From Rhodococcus ruber (GTDB lineage Bacteria; Actinomycetota; Actinomycetes; Mycobacteriales; Mycobacteriaceae), in contig NZ_JAPWIJ010000014.1 of the NCBI RefSeq assembly GCF_027270735.1, forward strand, positions 1-64,000: a stretch of DNA of 64,000 nt. The letters run 5' to 3'. Shown piece after piece: positions 1-8,396 of this stretch. The number at the start of each line of letters is the position of its first letter. Position 1 is the stretch's first letter. The notes beneath the pieces are model-generated. The model searched no databases. It saw only the letters and a program-made list of their open reading frames with translations, and was not told the origin of the DNA. Both the position numbers and the translations under genes were made by a program.

Positions 1-2
1 CC

Positions 3-227
3 ACCGAGGGAACGCAATCGGATCTGCTATCGATGGCCTCGGTCCTACACCGCCGCGGCATTCCAGTCATCGAAGCCCGGCTGTCGCAGTGCGACGAGCA
101 AAGGCGCACCTTTTTCGTCGTATTCGTTGCCGACCCTCGTCGAGCCGCACTCCTACTGAGGTCACTCGAAGCTACACCGACAGTCTGTGCTGTGACGTTG
201 TCCGAATCTGTACCCGTGACAGCGTGA
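3..227 (+). CDS. ACT-domain-like protein, C-terminal part (cut by window edge)
   Basis: The reading frame is open from the window edge and ends in TGA at 225-227. The 75 visible residues alternate strand-helix-strand (LLSMASVLHRRGIPVIEARL, then FFVVFVAD, then a helix and AVTLSES), which is the pattern of an ACT regulatory domain as found in acetolactate synthase small subunits or stand-alone ACT proteins. The internal ATG at 33 is probably not the start because the domain begins upstream of it. It runs in the same direction as the dehydrogenase operon but is 124 bp away from it. The family assignment rests on pattern only. Confidence 0.45.
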   Translation, partial: TEGTQSDLLSMASVLHRRGIPVIEARLSQCDEQRRTFFVVFVADPRRAALLLRSLEATPTVCAVTLSESVPVTA

Positions 228-351
228 CCGGCTGCACCCGCGTATCGGGCGGCAAACCAGTGCGCAGAGCCTCCCTTGCCGAGCCCAAATTCGGCCGATC
301 ACTTCAAATTGTCTCCGCGTGGACACTTCTTAAGCACCTAAGGACTACCCG

Positions 352-1476
352 ATGAGTCTCCCCATCCCACTACACGATCGCCACGACTTCGAGGCCGACT
401 CGCTGCCGACGGCGTTGCCGATGACTCAGTTCGTACGACCGGACGGCAGTCTCACCGAAACCGGCACCCTGTATCGTATCGACACCGATTTGGCACGGAA
501 GCTCTACCGGGACATGGCACGAGCTCGCAGGCTCGACCAGGAAGCACTTGCTCTGCAACGCCAAGGCGAACTCGGTCTGTGGTTGCAAAGCTGGGGCCAG
601 GAGGCGGCGCAGGTTGGATCCATGTACGCACTCACCGCTCACGACTATGTCTTCCCGTCGTACCGAGAACACGCCGCCGCGATGGTCCGGGGCATCGGAC
701 CTGCAGAGCTACTGAGTCAGTGGCGCGGAGCTACACACGCAGGCTGGGACCCGGTCCGATACAATTTTCACTACAACTCGTTGGTACTGGGAACGCAGAC
801 CCTTCATGCCAACGGATACGCCCTCGGGTGCCGACTCAGCGGCGGAAATGCAATTGTCGCAACATATTTCGGTGATGGTGCAGCAAGCCAAGGCGATGTC
901 AGCGAAGCATTCAACTGGGCAGCCGCACGCAGCCTACCGGTGTTGTTCGTATGCCAGAACAACCAATGGGCGATATCGACCCCCACCGATATGCAATACG
1001 CTGCACCTGTCCATCAACGCGCAGCAGGGTTCGGACTCCGCAGCTTCTATGTGGACGGAAATGATGCCCTCGCTGTCTACGAAGTAACCAAAGTTGCCGC
1101 CGACCTCGTACGATCCGGCAAAGGACCAGCACTCGTCGAAGCAATCACGTTCAGAATGGCGGGTCACTCGACATCGGACGACCCGAAACGATACCGTGAC
1201 GCCGCAGAATTCGATGAATGGACTGCTCGCGATCCGCTACACCGACTACGAGTCGTCCTAAACGAAATCGGAGTTCCGACATCGTTTTTCGCTGAACTCG
1301 ACGAAGAACTGGACCTACTCGCAATCGAAGTTCGAACAGCCTGTCGTTCGATTGAAGAGCCTCAATTCGAGAGCATGTTCGATAACGTATACGTCGACCC
1401 ACATCCCGGCGTCACAGCGGAAAAACATACTCTGCACATGTACAACGAGATGATGGCGGGAAACACGACCACATGA
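352..1476 (+). CDS. bkdA: 2-oxoacid dehydrogenase E1 component, alpha subunit
   Basis: This is the thiamine-diphosphate-binding alpha subunit of a branched-chain 2-oxoacid (or pyruvate) dehydrogenase complex. It performs the decarboxylation step together with the beta subunit. The TPP motif GDGAASQGD begins near residue 174 and the closing NNQ lies about 30 residues later. The phosphorylation-loop-like segment MAGHSTSDDPKRYRD is near residue 270. The length of 374 residues is normal for heterotetrameric E1 alpha. The next gene overlaps by 4 bases (ATGA). The sequence resembles the mycobacterial protein first called PdhA and later BkdA. Branched-chain specificity is inferred from that resemblance and from the heterotetrameric E1 layout. 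Confidence 0.88.
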   Translation: MSLPIPLHDRHDFEADSLPTALPMTQFVRPDGSLTETGTLYRIDTDLARKLYRDMARARRLDQEALALQRQGELGLWLQSWGQEAAQVGSMYALTAHDYVFPSYREHAAAMVRGIGPAELLSQWRGATHAGWDPVRYNFHYNSLVLGTQTLHANGYALGCRLSGGNAIVATYFGDGAASQGDVSEAFNWAAARSLPVLFVCQNNQWAISTPTDMQYAAPVHQRAAGFGLRSFYVDGNDALAVYEVTKVAADLVRSGKGPALVEAITFRMAGHSTSDDPKRYRDAAEFDEWTARDPLHRLRVVLNEIGVPTSFFAELDEELDLLAIEVRTACRSIEEPQFESMFDNVYVDPHPGVTAEKHTLHMYNEMMAGNTTT

Positions 1477-2495
1477 CTCTCTCGCTCGAATCCATGACCA
1501 AGGCAAGTCCTGAACCCGGTTCGACCACATCGACACTCGGCAAGGCGTTGAACGCCGGTTTGCGTCGAGCCATGCTCGACGACGATCGCGTAATCCTGCT
1601 CGGTGAGGACATCGGAGCGTTGGGCGGTGTATTTCGAGTCACCGAAGGTCTGCACAAAGAATTCGGTGACAATCGCGTAATCGATACTCCCCTTGCCGAG
1701 TCAGCGATTGTCGGAACGGCCATCGGTCTGGCCCTCCGCGGGTATAGGCCTGTGTGCGAGATCCAATTCGACGGCTTTGTCTATCCAGCCTTCGACCAGA
1801 TCGTCAGCCAACTAGCGAAGATGCGGGCGCGGTCAGGGGGTCGAACAACACTGCCTATAGTCATCCGCATCCCTGTCGGCGGCGGTATCGGCGCCGTCGA
1901 GCACCACAGCGAATCAAACGAAGCGTACTTCGCGCATACCGCTGGCCTCAGGGTCGTCTCCTGCTCGAGCCCATCCGACGGATACCGAATGCTCCGAGCC
2001 GCGATAGCAAGCGACGATCCCGTGATCTTCTACGAGCCCAAACGGCGGTACTGGGATAAAGGCCAACTCGATCTAGATGCCCAACCTGCGTCACTGAATC
2101 GCGCCCGTGTATGGCGAACCGGAACCGATCTGACACTGGTCGCACACGGTCCGACGGTCAAGACAGCGATCGCCGCTGCCGAGGCTGCCGCAGAGGACGG
2201 CTACTCGGTCGGGGTGGTCGACCTCCGTACCATCTCGCCTTTGGACCTCGACACATTGAAGCGATGCGCCAAGGCCACCGGTCGCTTGATAGTCGTTCAC
2301 GAGGCGTCGACCTTCCTCGGCATCGGTGCCGAAGTCGCCGCAGCGGTTACCGAGAGCTGCTTCTACGCGCTCAAAGCCCCAGTCCTACGGGTCGGTTCGT
2401 ACAACCTCCCCTATCCACCGGCCAAAGTCGAAGACGAGTTTCTGCCCGATATTGATCGTGTCCTCGACGCCATCGAAACATCGTTGAAGTACTGA
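1473..2495 (+). CDS. bkdB: 2-oxoacid dehydrogenase E1 component, beta subunit
   Basis: This is the beta subunit that completes the E1 active site with the upstream alpha subunit. Recognisable segments are LLGEDIGALGGVFRVTEGL near residue 42, DTPLAESAIVGTAIGLAL near residue 72, and HHSESNEAYFAHTAGLRVV near residue 140. The C-terminal transketolase domain contains VVDLRTISPLD and VVHEAS. The start at 1473 overlaps the alpha-subunit stop, so translation is probably coupled; an ATG seven codons further in (1494) is possible. Length (340 residues) is typical. E2 follows after 9 bases. Confidence 0.9.
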   Translation: MTLSLESMTKASPEPGSTTSTLGKALNAGLRRAMLDDDRVILLGEDIGALGGVFRVTEGLHKEFGDNRVIDTPLAESAIVGTAIGLALRGYRPVCEIQFDGFVYPAFDQIVSQLAKMRARSGGRTTLPIVIRIPVGGGIGAVEHHSESNEAYFAHTAGLRVVSCSSPSDGYRMLRAAIASDDPVIFYEPKRRYWDKGQLDLDAQPASLNRARVWRTGTDLTLVAHGPTVKTAIAAAEAAAEDGYSVGVVDLRTISPLDLDTLKRCAKATGRLIVVHEASTFLGIGAEVAAAVTESCFYALKAPVLRVGSYNLPYPPAKVEDEFLPDIDRVLDAIETSLKY

Positions 2496-2504
2496 AGGAA
2501 ACAC

Positions 2505-3917
2505 ATGGACACGCCGCAGCAGTTCGCCCTCCCCGACGTAGGGGAGGGCCTCACCGAGGCCGAAATCGTCGCTTGGCACGTGAACGTCGGCGATACGGTC
2601 GCGATCAATGACGTTCTGGTAGAAATCGAGACAGCCAAATCCGCTGTCGAACTGCCTTCCCCTTACGCCGGGGTAGTGCAGCAACTACTTGTCAGTGAAG
2701 GCGTTACAGTCCCGGTCGGCACCGTAATCATCGAAATCGCGTCGGATCAGCCTGCCGCGCAGGCTACTTCGGAACCGGAACCGAGTGCCTTACGCCCCAA
2801 GACTGGTCGAACGCACGAAGTTCCTTCGATACCAATACAGGGGGAGGATGACGAAAGGCCTCAGGTGCTCGTCGGCCCTGGCCCCAAAGAAGCTGCCGAA
2901 CGTCGTCGACGGGTTTCACCGCCGACCGACCCTGCCCGCAGCGCAGCGCCAACGACGGGGGCGACGCCACTCGAACACGTGACGGCAGAACAGGTGTCAT
3001 CTCGTGATGGAACTTCGAAGTCGATCTCGGTGACAGAACGGCGTATTGATGTGCGAACTACACCGCCAGTCAGGCTTCTCGCCAAACAGCTGGGTGTGGA
3101 ACTGGACTCGGTCACCCCGGCACAGGGCGAAGTCATCACCCGCGGCGACGTCGAAGCAGCGGCCGGAAAGCAGAACGGGCAGCACGGGGTGATTTCCGCT
3201 GAGCGCCCTGCGGACTTGCTCGAAACTCGGGTTCCGATACGAGGGATACGCAAGTTGACTGCCGACGCAATGTGCAAGTCGGCGTTCACTGCCCCGCATG
3301 TCACCGAATGGTTGACTGTCGACGTAACACCGATGATGGATCTGATTGCGCAGGTCAAAGCGGACAGGTCGTGGGACGGCATTCGGGTCAATCCACTGGT
3401 GCTTGTTGCCAGGGCCTTCGTCCTCGCCATTCGTGCGCACCCTGAGATCAATGCGACGTGGGACGACAAAGCTCAAGAGATCGTGATCAAGCACTACATC
3501 AACTTGGGCATCGCGGCCGCGACCCCGCGTGGACTGATCGTCCCCAACATCAAAGATGCACACACCCTCGATGTGCGTGGGCTCGCTGACGCGTTGACTA
3601 ACCTCATCACGATTGCTCGTAGCGGCAGGACATCCCCTGCAGATATGTCGCAAGGAACTGTGACCATCACTAACATCGGTGCACTTGGAGTCGACGCGGG
3701 AACCCCTATTCTCAACCCTGGAGAAGCAGCGATCCTTGCCTTCGGCGCCATTCGAGCACAACCGTGGGTCGTGAACGGGAAAATCGAGATCCGCCAGGTT
3801 ACCCAGCTGGCCATGTCGTTCGATCATCGACTTGTCGATGGGGAACTGGGCTCAAAAGTATTGGCACGCACCGCGGCGATCCTCGCCGACCCAGGAACGA
3901 CGCTTCTGTACGTCTGA
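2505..3917 (+). CDS. bkdC: Dihydrolipoamide acyltransferase (E2) of 2-oxoacid dehydrogenase complex
   Basis: E2 core enzyme that carries the acyl group from E1 on a swinging lipoyl arm and transfers it to CoA. There is one lipoyl domain (about residues 5-80) with the lipoylated lysine in EIETAKSAVELP at residue 45. A Pro/Thr/Arg-rich linker follows, then the peripheral-subunit binding domain (PPVRLLAKQLGVELDSVTP, about residue 187). The catalytic domain ends in MSFDHRLVDG with catalytic His near residue 441. A clear GAAGGAAA ribosome-binding site precedes the ATG. No E3 (lipoamide dehydrogenase) gene lies in the window, so E3 must come from elsewhere. Confidence 0.92.
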   Translation: MDTPQQFALPDVGEGLTEAEIVAWHVNVGDTVAINDVLVEIETAKSAVELPSPYAGVVQQLLVSEGVTVPVGTVIIEIASDQPAAQATSEPEPSALRPKTGRTHEVPSIPIQGEDDERPQVLVGPGPKEAAERRRRVSPPTDPARSAAPTTGATPLEHVTAEQVSSRDGTSKSISVTERRIDVRTTPPVRLLAKQLGVELDSVTPAQGEVITRGDVEAAAGKQNGQHGVISAERPADLLETRVPIRGIRKLTADAMCKSAFTAPHVTEWLTVDVTPMMDLIAQVKADRSWDGIRVNPLVLVARAFVLAIRAHPEINATWDDKAQEIVIKHYINLGIAAATPRGLIVPNIKDAHTLDVRGLADALTNLITIARSGRTSPADMSQGTVTITNIGALGVDAGTPILNPGEAAILAFGAIRAQPWVVNGKIEIRQVTQLAMSFDHRLVDGELGSKVLARTAAILADPGTTLLYV

Positions 3918-4260
3918 GTGCAGAGGTACTCGAAGGTAAGCGACATGCAGGGAGCATAAATCTACGCTGGTACTGCCAAACAGGCATTACTAGGCGAAGC
4001 ATGGCTAATGTCGAACTGTTGACTGTCGATGGTCTCCTAATTCCCCAGGGGTAGTTGTCACGTAATTCCCCCACGTCCGGACCTGCTGAGGTGAGGATAT
4101 CGGCGACGGGCTCGGTTGTCAGGTGGTCTTGGTGCCGGGTCGTTTGCGGGGTCGGTAACCTGGTCCGTCCATAAGGGCGGATTCGAGCGGGTGGTCGCAA
4201 CGTGCCTGATCATTAGGGATGTTTGAAATGGTTCACCCGGTTTTTTCACAACTTGTACGG
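3918..4260. other. Intergenic stretch between E2 gene and IS30 remnant
   Basis: I see no supported gene in these 343 bases. Short frames exist on both strands but have no family signature. The segment around 4030-4090 (a GGGGTAGTTGTCACG stretch and beyond) reads like the edge of an inserted element, but I could not find a matching inverted terminal repeat. There is no clear T-rich hairpin terminator after the E2 stop. Confidence 0.4.
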
Positions 4261-5038
4261 ATGACGTTCTGGTCACTGCTTAGCAGTGGCGTGACGGTCA
4301 AGGACGCTGCCCTCGCCGTCGGGATCAGCGAGGGCAGCGGCTGAAACTGGATCTATGAATGCGGTGGTGTACGGCCACGCTCGACCCCACCACCGAGCGG
4401 CCGCTTCCTCGCGCTCGAAGAGCGAGAGTTTATGGCCGACGGTGTCCGCGACGGCTGGACGATGACCGCAATCGCGACTTGCCTAGGTCGGGCAGTATCG
4501 ACAATCAGTCAAGAACTGAAGCGGCACAAGTATTCCCGGAGCCAGGACAAGCCACATCAGGCCGAGCGCGATGCCCGCAAAGCAGCCAGACGCCCGAAGA
4601 AGGACAAGCTCGAGCTGACCCCATTGCTGCGGGGTCGAGTGCAGGCACTACTGGAGTTGGACTACTCCCCGGAGCAGATCTCGGCGACACTGAGGAAGGA
4701 ATTTCCTCACTCGCCGGAGATGCATGTGTCGCACGAAACGATCTATCAAAGCTTGTACGTTCAGAGCAAAGGTGGCCTGACCAAGGAGCTGACCAGGCAC
4801 CTCCGGACGGGTCGGCCGGTGCGTCTCGCGCATCGTCGAACCACCGAACAGCGGTCGAAAACCCGGGATGGTCAACATCTCCGAACGGCCCGCCGCGGTC
4901 GCCGACGCAACGTTCCGGCCATTGGGAGGGTGATCTGATCATCGGCACCAGGGGAGGGTCGACGATCGGGACGTTGGTCGAGCGGACGTAGCGGTTGGTG
5001 GTGTTGTTACAACTGCCCACCGACCATTCGGCGGCGTA
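4261..5038 (+). pseudogene. IS30-family transposase remnant (nonsense and frameshift mutations)
   Basis: The N-terminal helix-turn-helix and middle of an IS30-type transposase read in one frame: GWTMTAIATCLGRAVSTISQEL, then LLRGRVQALLELDYSPEQIS and HVSHETIYQSLY. This frame is broken by a TGA near 4342, just after a SEGSG stretch, where a tryptophan codon would fit. The continuation VNISERPAAVAD is in a second frame, and SGHWEGDLIIGTRGGSTIGTLVERT, the start of the DDE catalytic core, is in a third, ending in a stop. The rest of the DDE domain is missing. At least two frameshifts and one nonsense change make it inactive. No terminal inverted repeats could be recognised. Confidence 0.85.
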
Positions 5039-5192
5039 AGGTTCCGGCCGTTCGGATGCTGCTGGTGGCTTTTTCGGTTGTGTTCTCAGCCGCACGAAAG
5101 GGGCTAGTGCAGAGGTTTATTCGCTAGTGTAGGTGGATTCGCTCGACACGAGCGTTCACCATTACCACCCGGCGGGGCGTGGGTTCAGCTTC

Positions 5193-5792
5193 TCATACAG
5201 GGGGCTGCGGGTCGTACTGAATGCCACGCCGAACCTGCCGTGCGCGGTCGGCACCGGCGAGCCGTGCAACCAGGTGTAGTGCCATGTCGATACCCGCGGA
5301 GATACCGGCCGAGGTGATCGTGTCGCCGCAATCGACGAACCGATCGTCGCCCCGCACGTCGATTGTGGGATCGAGCTCAGCGAGTTGGTCGAGTGCGGCC
5401 CAGTGGGTTGTCGCGGGGCCATCTCGCAAGATGCCGGCCGCAGCGAACACCAGGGCTCCCGTGCAGACGCTGGTCATCAGTGTTCCCTCCTCAGCGAGGC
5501 GCTGCACCCAATCGAGCCGTGCTCGGTCGACGAGATGCGTTCTCGTGCCTCGCCCGCCGGGATAAACGAGTACATCGAGGTCGGGCCGGTCGGATTCGCT
5601 GTAGCCGCATCGGACGGTCAAGCCCTTGGCACACCTGACTTCACCGCCGGTCTGGGAAAAGGTAAAGACCTTCCATCCGTCCTCCGGCCATCTGTCGGTC
5701 CAGAAGGACAAGACCTCCCATGGGCCGACAGCATCGAGTTCCTCGACATCGTCGAACAGAAAGATTCCGAGATGCTTGATTTTGTCGGCCAT
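5193..5792 (-). CDS. DJ-1/PfpI family protein, isonitrile-hydratase-like
   Basis: Cytoplasmic DJ-1/PfpI (class I glutamine-amidotransferase-like) fold, 199 residues. The nucleophile elbow SVCTGALVFAAAGIL places Cys110. ELDAVGPWEVL holds Asp20 and ATTHWAALDQL follows the elbow. From memory of Pseudomonas putida isonitrile hydratase (InhA), its key residues Asp17, Cys101 and Thr102 align with Asp20, Cys110 and Thr111 here, and the C-terminal SAGISAGIDMALHLVA also matches. Isonitrile hydratase converts R-NC to the N-formamide. The same fold also occurs in chaperones and proteases, so the activity is inferred. It is convergent to nothing nearby and lies 500 bp upstream of, and divergent from, the ABC importer at 6293. 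No promoter could be assigned. Confidence 0.75.
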   Translation of the reverse strand: MADKIKHLGIFLFDDVEELDAVGPWEVLSFWTDRWPEDGWKVFTFSQTGGEVRCAKGLTVRCGYSESDRPDLDVLVYPGGRGTRTHLVDRARLDWVQRLAEEGTLMTSVCTGALVFAAAGILRDGPATTHWAALDQLAELDPTIDVRGDDRFVDCGDTITSAGISAGIDMALHLVARLAGADRARQVRRGIQYDPQPPV

Positions 5793-6244
5793 GGTTTACA
5801 TGTTTACACGAGGCAAAGAACGAGTGTGCTGGTGCGGTTGCCCTCAGCACCGCTGCGCAACAAAGATATTCGACTTCGAGATCTCCGGTATCTCAACCGT
5901 CTCCGCTTTTCGCAACGGGTCTGACAAAGTGGTCGGTAGACCGCGGATCGGTTGCCGATCGAAGATCTCATCTTCGAAAGGCACCGACACTCCGTACATG
6001 AAGCGCCGTCGACGGCTGGCGGTCAGTGAGAACAACGCCTTAGTGATGTGCGAACGGAGATAGCGGTCCCTGTCGCCTACGGCTCGCATCCCGGTCGGGT
6101 AAATTCCCTGCCGCTCGGGATGCACTTGCCACGTTCTCGAGTCCGACAGCAGGAGTGGACGAGTCGAGGATGGCTAGTCAACCTCCCTGCATCTGTCCGA
6201 TTAGTCTATAAATTTCCGCGGAGCAACCTATTCGGGAAACTGAG
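5793..6244. other. Intergenic region between DJ-1 gene and ABC importer
   Basis: No convincing gene is visible. A minus-strand frame at 5844-6125 is open but has no recognisable domain. A perfect hairpin with stem TCGAAGAT (5959-5966) and ATCTTCGA (5970-5977) lies in the middle. I looked for cobalamin or other riboswitch landmarks upstream of 6293 and did not find them. Confidence 0.4.
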
Positions 6245-6266
6245 TTCAGTTCCCGCGGGAACTGAA
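6245..6266. repeat. 22-bp perfect palindrome overlapping the ABC-importer promoter
   Basis: The sequence is TTCAGTTCCCG followed directly by its exact reverse complement. Its right half contains the GGGAAC -35 element of the promoter at 6257-6283. A repressor bound here would block that promoter; alternatively the symmetry is fortuitous around GGGAAC. Seen directly; the function is inferred. Confidence 0.7.
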
Positions 6267-6283
6267 GTATCGGCGTGCGCGAC
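6257..6283 (+). promoter_or_regulatory. ECF-type promoter GGGAAC-N17-CGAC upstream of ABC importer
   Basis: GGGAAC (6257-6262), exactly 17 bases, then CGAC (6280-6283). The ATG of the importer gene begins ten bases after CGAC, so transcription probably starts at or beside the start codon. The same motif and spacing recur at 10297, 13590, 18706 (minus strand) and 18838. Assignment to the SigC encoded at 9695 is inferred from clustering. Confidence 0.7.
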
Positions 6284-6292
6284 TAATGAGAT

Positions 6293-7342
6293 ATGAAGAT
6301 ACGTTCCGGGATGAGGGCAGGGCTTGCCATCGCCTTGGTTCCGCTGATGACGACAGCCTGCGTACGCACTCCCGGTTCCGACAACGGCGATCTGGATGCC
6401 ACCGGCACTTCTGGTGCGTCGTTTCCTGTCACGGTGCAAGATTGCGGCGGCCGTCCGACGACGTTCGACGCTGCCCCGGAGAAAGTGGTCACGGCGAACC
6501 TTGCGGCATTGGAGCTGGTGATCAGGCTCGGCAAGGCCGATCGTCTCGCTGGAACAGGTTGGGCGGCAGGCATAGCCACGCTTCCCGACGATGTGCGCGG
6601 GATCGCGCAGTCGACACCGGTTCTCTCCACCGGCGCAATTCCGAAAGAAGTGCTTCTCACTGCCGGGGCGGACGCCTACATCGATGCCTGGGGATCCATG
6701 CAGTTGATGGGTGGGGATGGCATGACCGAGCAGGACTTCGCCGATGCCGGAATGTCGCACGTGTTTCTCGCATCCAGCGCATGTGCATCGACGCTGTCGG
6801 CCGCGCGAACCGACCTGGACGATGTGTACCGAGATATGCAGAGCATAGGTGCCGTTCTCGATGCTTCACCGGCGGCGGCGGACCTGATCGAGCAGATGCG
6901 AGCAACGGTGGCTGCTGTCGCTAGGGGAAATCCAGCGCCGGATCAGCGGCCGTCCGTGTTCTACTACTCGCCCGACGCCACGAGCCAGGGCATGACCACA
7001 GTCGGCGGTAAGCAGATAGCCAATGCGGTATACGAACTGGCGGGTGCACGCAACGTATTCGCCGACGACACAACCAGTGTGAAGTCTGTGTCCTGGGAAG
7101 ACGTCATAGCTGCCGATCCCGACTACATTCAGATCGCCACCCGCCGCAAGACGTCCGCCGAAGAAGGTGCCGCTGACTTCGCAGCAGCCATCGACACACT
7201 GCGCAACGACCCGCGCGCTCGCGATATGCGGGCAGTTCGTGCCGGGCGCTTCATCGATCTCGGTGCCGAAGAGACGGCGCTTCCCGGAATCGAAAATGCG
7301 GACGCGGTCGCCACTATCGCCGAGGCCGTCCGTGGTCGGTAA
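6293..7342 (+). CDS. ABC importer substrate-binding lipoprotein (metal-chelate type)
   Basis: Extracytoplasmic binding protein of the FepB/BtuF (TroA-like, helical-backbone) class, 349 residues. A signal peptide ends in a lipobox (LMTTAC, Cys23), so the protein should be lipid-anchored outside the membrane. The mature part opens with FPVTVQDCGGRPTTFDAAPEKVV, the usual entry of iron-siderophore/cobalamin binding proteins, and later shows DYIQIATRR. It is followed by the permease (start overlapping its stop) and the ATPase. There is no Shine-Dalgarno site at normal distance, consistent with a leaderless mRNA from 6257-6283. The ligand is unknown; the SigC-type promoter suggests a copper chelate rather than ferric siderophore (inference). 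Confidence 0.85.
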   Translation: MKIRSGMRAGLAIALVPLMTTACVRTPGSDNGDLDATGTSGASFPVTVQDCGGRPTTFDAAPEKVVTANLAALELVIRLGKADRLAGTGWAAGIATLPDDVRGIAQSTPVLSTGAIPKEVLLTAGADAYIDAWGSMQLMGGDGMTEQDFADAGMSHVFLASSACASTLSAARTDLDDVYRDMQSIGAVLDASPAAADLIEQMRATVAAVARGNPAPDQRPSVFYYSPDATSQGMTTVGGKQIANAVYELAGARNVFADDTTSVKSVSWEDVIAADPDYIQIATRRKTSAEEGAADFAAAIDTLRNDPRARDMRAVRAGRFIDLGAEETALPGIENADAVATIAEAVRGR

Positions 7343-8396
7343 ACGCAGTGGCGCGTTACTTGCGTCAGTCACACTGCTCGTTCTGCTGTCGGGATTCACC
7401 CTCGCAGTGAGTTACGGATCGACTGCAGTTCCGTTCGGGCAGGTCTGGTCCACGGTACGAGACGGGCTGAGCGGAAGAGTGTTTCAACCCGGCAGCATCG
7501 ACGTCATCGTGTGGCAGGTTCGGGTTCCTCGTCCGATCATGGCAATGATCGTCGGTGCTGGCCTCGGCGTCGTTGGGGTCGCAGTCCAGGCACTGGTACG
7601 CAACGATTTGGCCGATCCGTATCTGCTAGGGGTGTCATCGGGGGCGTCGGTCGGGGCAGTGTGGGTCTTGGTCTTCGGCGGAGGAGTCGTCGGTGCGGTG
7701 TCCACGGCGATCGGAAGCCACACGCTACTGCCGTTGGCCGCGTTCCTCGGTGCCATAGTGGCTCTCGGAGTCGTGTGGTCGGTCACCGGTGCAGCTGGTG
7801 GAATCAGTGGAGTAATGGGTCCGACTCGGCTGATCCTGGTCGGAGTTACGGTAGGTCAAATGCTCTCCGCAGGAACCAGTTTCATGGTTCTACAGACCGA
7901 CGATCAAGCTCAGACACGCAGTGTGCTGTTCTGGCTGATGGGCTCGCTGGGAGGGGCGACGTGGTCCCAGGTTCCGATTACTGCGCTCGTTGTCACGCTC
8001 GGCACAGTCATGCTCTACGGAAGAGGACGTCAACTCAATGCTCTCGCTTTCGGCGACGAAAGCGCTTCTGCCCTCGGTATTTCGGTCCCGCAGGTGCGCC
8101 GGGAGGTGTTCGTCGTCGTCAGTCTGATGACCGGCGCTGTGGTCGCAGTCTCGGGCGCGATCGGTTTCGTCGGCTTACTGGTGCCGCATCTGTGCAGATT
8201 GGTAGTCGGAACGGATCACCGGACGCTGCTTCCTGTAGCAGCATTGGTGGGAGCGACTTTGATGATAGCCGTGGACTTGCTGTGCCGGGTCGCCACTCGC
8301 GTCGTACACCAAGAACTTCCGGTGAACATCGTGACCGCTGCACTCGGGGGACCGCTGCTGCTGGTGATGCTGATCGTTCGAGGGAGGAGAACATGA
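7332..8396 (+). CDS. FecCD-family ABC transporter permease
   Basis: Polytopic membrane permease of the siderophore/cobalamin importer class, 354 residues from the chosen GTG start (VVGKRSG...), which overlaps the stop of the binding-protein gene. The hydrophobic segments begin with LLASVTLLVLLSGFTLAVSYG. Family motifs are RVPRPIMAMIVGAGLGVVGV, DPYLLGVSSGASVGA near residue 95, and GAIGFVGLLVPHLCRLVVG near residue 275, the cytoplasmic coupling region. A longer in-frame extension upstream to 7167 lies inside the binding-protein gene and is rejected. The stop overlaps the ATPase start (ATGA). Confidence 0.9.
   Translation: MVGKRSGALLASVTLLVLLSGFTLAVSYGSTAVPFGQVWSTVRDGLSGRVFQPGSIDVIVWQVRVPRPIMAMIVGAGLGVVGVAVQALVRNDLADPYLLGVSSGASVGAVWVLVFGGGVVGAVSTAIGSHTLLPLAAFLGAIVALGVVWSVTGAAGGISGVMGPTRLILVGVTVGQMLSAGTSFMVLQTDDQAQTRSVLFWLMGSLGGATWSQVPITALVVTLGTVMLYGRGRQLNALAFGDESASALGISVPQVRREVFVVVSLMTGAVVAVSGAIGFVGLLVPHLCRLVVGTDHRTLLPVAALVGATLMIAVDLLCRVATRVVHQELPVNIVTAALGGPLLLVMLIVRGRRT

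Noticed and set aside
2861..3827. Minus-strand frames of 200-276 codons opposite the E2 gene
   Set aside because: E2 has complete lipoyl, binding and catalytic domains on the plus strand; the antisense frames show no domain.
5385..5924. A 179-codon plus-strand frame through the DJ-1 gene
   Set aside because: It is antisense to a protein with an intact nucleophile elbow and family motifs, and has no start signal or domain.
6060..6290. Possible cobalamin riboswitch upstream of the BtuF/FepB-like gene
   Set aside because: I did not find the B12-box or the conserved stem landmarks, and the ECF-type promoter puts the transcript start at the start codon, leaving no room for a leader RNA.
7511..8392. 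A 560-residue fusion reading into the ABC ATPase
   Set aside because: The extra part lies in another frame of the FecCD permease gene and is Arg/Ser-rich noise; ATG 8393 has a strong ribosome-binding site.
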